This document shows, piece by piece, positions 29,471 through 41,400 of a stretch of DNA of 64,000 nt. How positions within the stretch are numbered: position 1 is the stretch's first letter; each line of letters begins with the position of its first letter. The translations under genes were made by a program, and so were the position numbers. This stretch comes from Glandiceps talaboti (Eukaryota > Hemichordata > Enteropneusta > Spengelidae), in contig NC_135552.1 in the NCBI RefSeq assembly GCF_964340395.1, positions 20,023,181 to 20,087,180 of the forward strand, in the 5' to 3' direction. The notes beneath the pieces were generated by a model. It was not told where the DNA came from, did not search any database, and was given only the letters and a program-made list of their open reading frames with translations.

Positions 29471-32400
29471 GAAGACAAGGTATAAAGTAATATTTTGTTT
29501 TGATCATTGTAGAAATAAAGGAGCAATGTGATATAGATGAAATTCAATGTGACCGTGGAAGCTGTGTACAACAGTATCAGATTTGTGATGGAACAGATGA
29601 TTGTGGTGATGCATCAGATGAATCCCCTGAAGCTTGTGGTATGTAACCTGACATGTATACTGAGGCCCTTAATACTTTGAAATAAATTGAGTATTAAAAC
29701 TGATATCCAGTAATTCTGAACATCAAATCTTACAATTGCTTTTTAGTGTACATCACAGCTGTACTTGATGTAGACACGTGGCATTGTGAGATTTGTACCT
29801 GACTTCATCTTCAGTGCCTGTAATCCAGCAGTTCTACATGAGGGTGTTTCATTGTTGATTAAAACTTAAGTGGTTTTAACTTGATAATGAAAGATATAAA
29901 GTTTTCTATGACAGTGACATCTGGACTACATTTCATTTTGTAGATGGGTATTCTGGATGTTTCTTTGAGAACCTTTCTGTCAATGATGGATGGTGTGAAC
30001 TACAACGTATCTATTATAATGCTAATCCACCTCAACCAGACTCACACTTGGCAACATTTGATTGGTGGTTAGAGGATGGAGAACAAGGACTGATTGGTTC
30101 ATTTACTGGGCCAGGACGTGATCATACAACGGGTACTGCCATTGGTCATTATGTGTATGCAGACAGTCGTATTCCACGCAGAGCTGGAGATGTGGCATTG
30201 TTTAGGAGTCAAAATTATGTACCTGTAACCAATACAGACTGCCATGTAAGCTATTCACATGTTTCTTTCAACTTAACACATATGGTATAAATTTTTAATT
30301 TTGCTACATGCAGCTTATTGTGACAGCTCTGGTACTCATAGCCAACAAGATAAAAGTGACAAACTCACAAACTCTTAGACTATTAGCTCATGATTTTTTG
30401 TTCAGCTTCACATTATCAAAACATTAACTTTGTTGAAGTTTGTTCTTGCCCATCCTAATAGCACATTCACCAAATATTGCTTGTGAGTCACATTGCACCT
30501 TTTCCAAGTGACATACAGGCTTTGTAAAAGTTTGCTTGTTTCTACTGTTATGCATGTTTTACCAATTTTAATAAATTTCCCTTCTTTAATTTAATTTGCA
30601 GTTGAGATTCTATTATCATATGATGGGACAAGCTATGGGAACATTAAACATCTATGTACGTACTTATGAAGGTACTATAGATGAAAATGACCTTGTATGG
30701 ACAAGAAGTGGTAACCATGGTGATATGTGGATCAGAGAAGAAATTGTGATTGACCAGGCATCAGAAAATTGGCAGGTAAGTCAAGAGATGTAATAACTGT
30801 GTAATGTAGTATCGTGTCTTATAGCTCAAAGTATATGTAGCATAAATTGTAAGTTTTGGTGAAAAGTAGCTATGTCAACACTCGAATGGTGTTTTTGCTG
30901 AGTTGTCATAATGTTAGCAATAGACCCTGTATATCAGATAGGTGAGAGATAGTATATAAACTTAACATAGATTTTATAGGGTATGGCATAATTTCATAGC
31001 TTTGATGTGTAGCAATAGAGTGCATGATATCATAAGTATGTTTACATGATTTGATGTATAAAGACCTTATAAAAAACATGGGTGTATAGTTGGGTTGGGT
31101 ATTTGATAAAAGCAGGCAGTAATAGATGACCAAGGAGATATGAGGGACAGAAGTCCTTGATTGGAAAATATGTGTCTTGTAAAAAAAATCTATTCTTTTG
31201 AGAATCTGCATGCACTTGCTTGATGTTAATACATGTACAAGGATGTATTAAGTCAAATGCTAGTACTCAATCAATCAATCACATAATCAGTTGGTATAGT
31301 GTAGTATACTTGTATACACTGGAAACTCTTACAATACTACATATTTATTTGATATCTAGATCCTATTTGAGGCCATTGTTGGATCTGGTCTCAGAGGATA
31401 CATTGCCCTTGATGACATCACATTTACACCTGACTGTGTGGTAACCACTGAACCACTACCAGTATATATAGCACCAACACCCACACCAACTCCATGTGAT
31501 CCAGACTTCTACTGTGATAATGGTGTCTGTGTGGATATGTCCAAAGTTTGTGATTTCTCTGACGACTGTGGAGACAACTCAGATGAAGCAGTCTGTGGTA
31601 TGTGTTCTTTATATGTCAACTTTTATATTATAAATTGGTTAAAATTTTTTGTAAGAGAAGTAATTTGATAAAACCAGTGTATGTGTCTCTCCAGAGCCAA
31701 GTGAAAACTATGAGAAAGAAATTCTCAACATCAAGGCATTTATTCATGATCTAATACTGTTGATCATATTTTAACTGCATTTATGAACTTTTTCTTTTTC
31801 TTTTGAAAAGGTACATGTGACTTTGAAGATGGCCAGTGTGGTTGGTTTGATAACAGCAATGGTGTCTATAGATGGGAACATTTCCAAGCTGGAAGCTCAG
31901 GCTCTATTTATGCCCCAGTCACTGATGCAGCTGGTAGAGATGAAGGTATGATAGATCAAAGTCTCTTTAAGCTGCTGTCACTGATGCAGCTGGTAGCAAT
32001 GAAGATATGATGGCTCAGAGTTTATTTATGTTGCAGTCACTGAGGCATCTGGTAGAGTTAGAGATGGAGGTAAAATAGTTCTGAGTCTATGTTGTAGTCA
32101 CCTGTTTCTAAATTTTAACTTCCTTGATATCTTTACTTCAGGTCACTACATGTTGGTAGAAAGTGAGAACTCTGTTTTCTATCTTGGTGCATTCTTGGAA
32201 TCTCCAGTACTTGGAGCTATGGGTTCTGCCTGTGAGATGGATTTCTGGTATCATTTACATGGACAGGACACTGGATCGATCTTTGTGTATCTGCAAAATG
32301 CAACAACGTTTCAAGACCTTGCCTTGTTGTTTACTGTGACTGGTGACCAAGGCAATCAATGGCACCAAGCTAGGATAATGCTAGGCGGACACAGTGCAGG

Positions 32401-35400
32401 TTACAGGGTTGGTATATAACATAATGCTAGGTGGACACAGTACAGGTTACAGGGTTGGTATATAACATAATGCTAGGTGGACACAGTTCAGGTTACAGGG
32501 TTGGTATATTACATAATGCTGGGTGGACACAGTACAGGTTACAGGGTTGGTATATAACATAATGCTAGGTGGACACAATGCAGGTTACAGGGTTGGTATA
32601 TAACATAATGCTAGGTGGACACAATGCAGGTTACAGGGTTGGTATATAACATAATGCTAGGTGGACACAATGCAGGTTACAGGGTTGGTATATAACATAA
32701 TGCTAGGTGGACACAGTACAGGTTACAGTGATATTATAATATGTAACTCACTTTTATAGCACATTGGATTCTCAGCCAATTTAAAATGCATATGTCAGTG
32801 TCAACCACATTTCTCCTCTTAAACGTCAAGTTGTCTAATAGTTAATTTTCTCAAATTAATTTGTGACATTCATTTGATTAAATCTGATAAATTTCAGATT
32901 GATATTGAGTCATACCCTGTACTTGGTACTATTACTGGTGATGCCAATGATGCTGCAATAGATGAGATTGAATTTATCAACTGTCATCCAGGGGATGTTC
33001 CACCTCATGCAGATGGTAGGCTTTTGATATGATATGGTTTAATGAATCAACATTTGTTTTGAGTGTGTATTTTTTGTAAGAGTAGCAATGTATTTTGAAA
33101 CTACTGTCAACTGTTGTCTTTTGAACTAGTTTTAGAAGCTTTGATTGTTGTACTTTAACCGTAAATCATTCTATAAAATATCAGTCATGATAGACAAGGG
33201 TAATGATGACTACAATTGTCTAATTATGTGTGTATGTTATAGTACAATGAACCCAATCATAGGAACTATTCTATGTGTTTGATAGACTTGGTTGAACCAT
33301 TCATGACAACTGTTCTATGCATTATGTTTGTTACAGAGTTGACATGTGATTTTGAAGATGGTTGGTGTGGATGGATGCAGGCTCCTGCTACGACAGATGA
33401 ATTTGACTGGAATCGTGGAGGTGCTGGAACAGCATCTCCAGAGACTGGACCTGGATATGATCACACCTATTATAAGGGTTAGTTGGGATTATAGATAATA
33501 AGTTTTGAACTAAAGTTAACAAGTCAATTTGCTATAGAGAAGTAGCTTAAAGGAATAGAGTGTGAACTTTGAAAACAATACATAAAAAATGTGCTTATTA
33601 AATGTTTGGGGAATTAATTTTCCCCAAGTCTGAAAAATTTGCTAGAACAGTATATATAGTTACTTTGGAATGTAAACTAGAAGTGACTGTGATGTTTCAA
33701 TCCATCTACTATGAACCTTGATCACGGAATTATTTATTTATCAATGTTAATGTCTCTCACTGTTGTGGTTACTTCGATAATCACTGTGTTCACTAGTAGC
33801 AAGCCATTAACATGTGCTAAGTGTTATACATACATAGCAAGCCATTAACATATGCCAGTGTTATTCATACATAGCAAACCATTAAACATATACCAGTTTC
33901 ATACATGCATGCATAGCAAAGGAGCATCCACAACAGTGACTCTTCTGAATCAGTTTAATTTGATTTTCTACCTGAACCGGAGTGTACTCAATGACATTAA
34001 AATGACATCATTTAGTGTACAAATAATACTGTTTAACACCCCCTCATCCTTCTCAGTCGTAGTTTTATAGATGTAATGTCAAAATAAGGTGAGCTCATTA
34101 AGTACATATTCACAATTAGCAAATATCTAAGAACAATCGCAATAAAAATCATGGTAGTACACTCATAGTACCTACCGGGTACACCCACAGTGGAGATTCT
34201 ATGTAGTACTGTGTCTTTATCAAAGACTGGAGCACTTTGTTAGTTTTACTAATAAACCCAAGGACATCAACTCCAAGATGTAAAATTGATTTTGAAATCG
34301 TGTTTAAACTTTGTCCATCAGGTACCTATATCTACATCAATACAGCTAAGCCCTCAGAAGGTGATACTGCCAGAATAACAATCTACCCACAGACAGCAAC
34401 ATATGAACAGGAATACTGTGTCAAATTCTGGTACCACATGTATGGACCACATGTATACAGACTTAACATGTACACACAGCGTTTGGGCTTCCCAGAACTC
34501 CTACGATGGACACGTTACTATACACAGGGCAACTTGTATATGGAAGCACATCGTACTTTCAGTTTTGATGGTCAGTGGCAGGTAAGTCCTACTACATTGT
34601 TTATATGTATTTACAGCTGTGGACATCCAAGTGTGGGAATCCCCTTGCGTAACTAGTCTGACTACATTGATCGTATAAGGTAGATTTCAGTTAGTAAATG
34701 ACAAGTGGTGTTCTACGATATACACGATTGAATACTTTATTCCTGATCCCATGAACATCAAAGTCACTTTTAGTACACATGCCTTGTTGAATAACCAAGA
34801 TTTTATACAAACTAAGTAGTATAGCTGTGACTTTAGAAGATGTCCCTATCCCACTTTCATGATGTACTTTCAATGATTACATAAAACTAATTATTCACTG
34901 TATGAGAGCTGACTGGGGACGACCTTGGCTTTAAAACTACTTTTAAAAGGAATTGGTGTCCTATTGTTTTGAAAACATTGTGTCAAGTTTTATGAATAAA
35001 ATCTATCTATACAATCAATTTAGTTGAACTAGTTAACAAAGGCAATCAATCCACTTGCCTGTCCACAGCTGTATATTAACATTAATGTGCTACAAGTCAT
35101 CAAACTTTGTTAGTAGGATTAATTGTATTTCTATATTTAAAAGCATTTATTTACTGAGTTGAGAATGTGAAACTAAAAATATGATACCCTTGTTGTTCTA
35201 CCAAAACCAAGTTGTTAAAAACCTACCATGTTCTATTGATGGTTACAGTACTATAATCTGATTAAATTTTTTCCATAGTTTTGTACATCAAGATAGTGCA
35301 TTGTTTTTACAAACGACTGTGTCTTTTATTTACCTCAGATTTACTTTGAAGCAGTAATGGGTAAACCAAGTGGTGGAACTGTAGCAATAGATGACATTGA

Positions 35401-38400
35401 GGTCACAGAAGGTCAATGTGACAGATCAACAGGTTAGTATGATGAATGAAAACACAACAACGTACATCCTTTGTACCTGCATACACTCAAATAAAAAAGT
35501 AGTACCGGTACTATTTGACTATAAATTAAGATCAATATCTGATTATTTATAATTATTCATTATCTACTCTACTATCTATTACCTGTCATCTTTTGATCAT
35601 CCTCATTCAACATCTTATTCAATTTGTTTATCTACAGTTGAGTGTGACTTTGAGATTGATTTCTGTTACTGGACACAAGAAGAGGACGATGATTTTGACT
35701 GGTGGCGTGGTAGTGATGGATCACCCTCTAGGGGTACTGGACCAGAATATGATCACACCACAGGCACAGCTGATGGTCAGTAAAAATTAGTTCAAATCTT
35801 GCTCAAAGACCCATAAATGTAAATGAAATGGTATTGATATGTAGCATACCAGCCAAAATCACTTTTTTACAAGCAGCCACTTGTTCATAGCATCGTCCCT
35901 CCATAATCTTACAAAACTTTTTGTGAACACAACCCCTATCAAATCCAGAAAGATTTAATGTACGTAAACTTAGATTATCCGAAATAATTCCTAAGAAAAT
36001 GACTTAATAGTGTTATAACTTGACTAACTTTTATATTGTATTGTTTATTTTTAAGGAACATTTGCCTTCATTGAGACGTCATCCATCCTACCATTCCCGG
36101 GAAGAGAGGGTGAGAAAGCTATCATAGACAGTATGGTTATACCAGGTGGTAGTACTGACTGCTTTCAATTCTGGTATCACATGTATGGTGTAGATATTGG
36201 TCAACTCAATATTTATATCAAAGATGTGGCAAGCGGTGCTAGGGATATTATTTGGAGTAAATCAAGTAAGTATGGTTAGAAATTTCCATCAAAATGACAA
36301 AATTGCCATTATTGTGCTAATTAATTTGTAGTGACAGAGCTTGTTCTGGCTGTAATCAAAATGCTGCCATTTATTAAAGGGACACAATCTGTAGCTTAAA
36401 TAGATATTTGGGATTACTTTAATAGTTATATTTTGAAGCCTTCTTATATTATTGCAACCAATAAAACACATTGAATTATATCCATTACTCGTACAGGAAG
36501 AGCTCTGATCAGTTTTATGACAAGATAAATTACATTATGGCATCATTTGTGGGTTACCAAAATATTTGAAAAGACTGAATTAAAGTCATGGTTACTTTAT
36601 GTATTTATGGTTACTTTATGTATTTATGTACACTCAGTCACTTTTATAATGCTGTGTCAATACTGATTTATTCCTCTTGTTGAAATTTAGTTACAAACTT
36701 TATTATAATTCTCTCACCATTTGACATGTTCAGGTGCACAGGGTAATCGATGGCATTTTGGACAAGTGACAGTGTTTGCTGAATCTGATTATCAAATATC
36801 CGTTGAAGGTGTATGTGGCACAGATTCTAAAGGAGATATAGCCATTGATGATGTCAACTTTATAGTTGGTGCCTGCCCTGATCCAGGTTAGTATATTATA
36901 TTAGTCCTCTAATTGCTTCGTTCAAATGAAGACTTTGTTTTATTTTTAATACTGGACATTTCCTGGAAATTTCTTTTCCGTTATTGATAATTCTTCGTGT
37001 TAGTTAATGGTAAGGTCTTGATATGTTGAATTTAAAGTGATGTAGGGTGATATATCAAAATCCAGACCCCTGTAAATGTTGGATAATGTTAACAGTAATG
37101 AAACATTTACACTTTGTCTATGTTTTCTAAATATTTCAGGTTTTTGTGACTTTGAAACCAATATGTGTGGATGGCAAAATGTACCAGATACTCTTGATGA
37201 TTTTGATTGGATGTGGAACTCAGGTCAAAACCCTACTGCCTTCAGAGGTCCACTCAATGACCACACTACAGGTTCTATTTATGGTAAGTCAACAAGCTAG
37301 TGCCTTCAGAGGTCCACTTAATGACCACACTACAGGTTCTATTTATGGTATTAAAGTCAACAAGCTAGTGCCTTCAGAGGTCCACTCAATGACCACACTA
37401 CAGGTTGAAATCAAGAACTTTCTCCGCTGTGTCACTTGAACTCCTCCATTGGTGTTTATCTTCATTCACTAACTTAACAAGGTGATGATGACGATACTTG
37501 TTTAAATATTTTCCTTTTTATTTTTCTCCATATCAGGATGGTACCTGTTTGTAGATACAGCCCAGTCTGGTAAATTTGGTCAGAGAGGTGATCTTGTCAG
37601 TGAACACTTTGAAGCAACAACACAATCCTGTCTTGAATTCTACTATGAAATGAGTGGAGAGGATGTAGAAGGTATGTTGTAATCACTTGGGCTGTTTGTA
37701 GTGTAAGTTTTATCCTGCTAACCATACCTAGTGTTTTTGTTCATTTTATAAACCATACCTCGTTTAATAACCATGTTTGTAAGCATGAAAAGTTATACAT
37801 ATGATCACCTCATAATTAGGATACTGTAAGGTAAACCTCATTTAGAATTCATATTGTGTACATTAAATTTTTTATTCGAAAAGTAATCAACAAAGGTAGT
37901 TTTAAACAGTTGAAATTTTCATCACATGGCACTGGACAGGAGGTATTGTTGTTGTTCCCTGGCTTTGGAATTGATATCCATTCAACACTGATCTACAGCA
38001 TGGCACACTTCGGTACACATAATCATGCTAATTAGTTTTAAAAGATTAATCAATTCAATCTTTTTTATAGCAGCTGGTGACCTCAAAGGTTTTGTTATTG
38101 ATCTACAGCATTGTACACTGTGATACACTTTAAAATCCTAACCTGTTAAGGTTTATTAAATCACTTTTTTGATAGCCACTGGTGACCTCAACGTCTTCTT
38201 GATTGAGAGTGAAAATCCAGAAAACAGACAGATGATATTTGCAAGATATGGAGCTCAAAAAGCAGGTTGGATCCTAGGAGAAGTAAACATAACAAGTCAA
38301 GTTGAATTCCAGGTATTAAACTAGCGTCTCTATTTTAATTTTATGCCATTTCAGATTATGAAATTGTCATGTATAGTATCTTTGCACTACATGTAGCTCT

Positions 38401-41400
38401 AATTTTACCATCAAATCAAAACTTGTATTAAAAAGCTGGCATGCGTTTTGGACCTAGATCCTTTTACAATCTTTAAGCGATTGTTTTATTTATTTTAAGG
38501 ATATGCTATTTGCTGTTTGTCTATCTAAAACTGTCTAACTGAAAGTCCTACTACGACATGCAGCATTGAGTAGCAATGAATTTTATCTCAACTTTAGACT
38601 GTAAGATATGTCATGTTGTTCTGCCCTCATCAACTAAAGGGGCTGACCAATGTGTGAGGGCGCCCTGTCCTCGGTGTACCTTATAACTACAACTGAGTGA
38701 ACTCATTACTTCCATTACAGATTGTCTTTGAAGGCCATGTTGGATTCCCAAGTACCCTTGGTTATATTGCCTTGGATGATATTGCAATGAGGACTGGCGA
38801 ATTCTGTTCTCGTAAGTAGTAAATGTGTCATTAACACAAAATAGATCAACTTGTAACAATAATTAAGAATTCAGAATTATCAGTTATTCATGGAATGATG
38901 GTACTTTGTTTATGACTGTTGAGTTAACTCTAATACATAGCTGTAAGTTTTTTTCCACAATTAATGACTATCATGTTTGATATTATTCAATAATCACATA
39001 TTAATGAAACTTGAAAATTTTCATCAGATAAATATTTACTTGTTTCCCAAAAGAAAGGACTTGACATTGATGAATTGAATTGTTAACATAATTTGTAACC
39101 ATATTGTACATTAGGTAATGATGAAATATATCAAATTCAGGTTTGTGTAGAATGAAGACTCTTAGAACCAGTTGTACACAGTTGATTTCAGTAAACAGAA
39201 TATCACAATTTACACAGTATGTATGTATGATTATTTGTCATTCAGCACAAGAACAGTGTGCACCTGATGAATTCCGGTGTCTGGATGATAGCTGTATTCC
39301 AGAAAGAGATGTGTGTAACTTTAGACAGGATTGTCCCGATGGAAGCGATGAAGCTGAGTGTCGTAAGTAAACTATAATCTGTAAAGTTAAATATTACCTG
39401 TAGCTGAATGTTTTCAAGTATAATGTATGATAAAGTTAAACACTGCCTGTCAGTGTGAGTTGAAATGGAAACAGAAACTCTGGTGGTAATACTTCTAAAT
39501 GAAATTTTAAATCATAATTAATTTTAATTAATTTCAAATTGAAAGTCTGTATAAAAATGTCAAAATCACAATTTATAAGAAAGTAAAACATTACCTGTAA
39601 ATGTGTGTTGAAATGGAAACAAACTCTGGTGGTAATACCAGCCACACAAGTTCTAAGTGAAATTTAAAATCATAATCACTTTCAAATTGAAAGTCTGTAT
39701 AGTGATATCAAAATCATAATTTGTGTTGGGTGTTTTCTCTCAAGTTTATGAAAAGTGCCTTTTTATTAGCAGATAGTAGTCATTGAATAATGCCATTCAA
39801 ATGTCATAGATACTGACCAAATAACTGTACTTTTCATTCTAGTTATTGTGTTTATATTTGAAGATACCCCCTCCACTACAGTCTCCACTGTGTTTTGCAT
39901 TCTGTCTGTTGTATGTACATTTGAAGACAGTCACCATGAAATGACTGTTATTTGTATTTTTCATCTTAGCTATTGTATGTACATTTGAAGACCCTAACTG
40001 TGGATGGTACAATGATCATAACGATGACTTTGACTGGACAATGAAAATTGGATCTGTACCTGAAGGTAGCACGTTGCCAGAAGAGGATTCTACTCTAGGA
40101 ACATCAGAGGGTAAGTCACACCTTTGTGTGTGTATTATCCAAATTTTGTACTTAAGTGAATATTTTTTGTTCTGTCACTACTTTTATAGAGATCTCATGC
40201 TTTCAAATGCAGTCTGAAGAATCTAAATGTAGATCTAAACAATCCTAGCTTGCACTTGTACACAGTAGGGATGTAGATGTAGTCAAGTTGATATGTTGAT
40301 TATTAGGTAGAAAAGAAACAATTGCAGCCATTTACATCATCAAGTCCATGTGTAAATTGTTTTCATTATAAGCCAGTTTTACTGCACTGTGAAAGAATAG
40401 CAATGCTTATCACTGTTCAGTGTGATTGGGCAAAGGATCCTGCTGTGTTTATTGTGTCTCTGTTATTGTTAGTTTAGAGTTGAAATTTGTCTATCTGTGT
40501 GTCAAAAACATAACGTCCCATAAGTGAAACACCAAGTGTATATCATTGTAGCTGTAACATTACTTTATCATTTTGTTGACACAACCAGGACACTACATAT
40601 ATGTTGAGACTGATGGTACAGAAAGAAAAGCAAGAATCTTAAGTCCACATTTCAACCAAGCTGGCAAGCATTGTCGTCTGGATTTCCATTATCACTTCTC
40701 TACAACACTGCCCATACTGCTGGATATTGGTACACTGCATGCCTATATTATATCTGGTAATTTCAGACAGCGTATTTGGTCTTTAGACAGTATGCTGTCT
40801 ACTGATGTTTGGACAAACCAGTATGTACATGTACCCAGATGTGCTTCATCATTCCAGGTAACATGCAATAAAAATGATGATTTAAAATTTGTCTTTCAAA
40901 ACCATGTTAAAGATCAACAATATGTATGTGAGAATGTCTTCTAAATTCAAACTCAGACCACTAATGAATTTAGCAGAATAATTTACCCAACCACAGTCCC
41001 TCTATCACCCAACTTTACGATTCTGATCTGAATGGCTTCCTTCTATTTACTTTTACGTTTAATGCAGAAATTGTAGCTTTGCTTCCAGTTAAACATCGGA
41101 ACGAAAAAAAGTACAAACACTGAAGAAGTCTTCAAAATCACATCAAACGCTACAATTATTGCAGTTACTCATGCCCAAATATCGCGTTACTTTACGTGAT
41201 AAAACGTAACATCGCAACTTCATACATAAACAACGGCCACTAATTAGGATTAAAAGATTATCGCTACAGCAAATAAGTGACAGCATCACATCAAGGGAAA
41301 CGCCGCGTTTCTAGTCTGTCTAGTAGTGGTCTGAGATTCAAATAAGTTTTGTTGAGATTTGTCTGCCTACATTCTAGTATGTGTGGAGGGGAATACAGGA

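Noticed and set aside
36266-36733. Boundary between two genes at the end of unit 2
   Set aside because: Reading frame and phase continue across, no stop, polyadenylation signal or first exon with a signal peptide was seen; MAM 19 bridges the region.
40858-40944. Read-through extension of MAM 21 exon 2 ([19 protein letters not shown]...)
   Set aside because: It follows a donor-like GTAACA and contains a MAM-like FVFQN word, so it could be a relic of the third MAM segment. It ends in a stop and the exon at 41,869 supplies the segment in correct phase.
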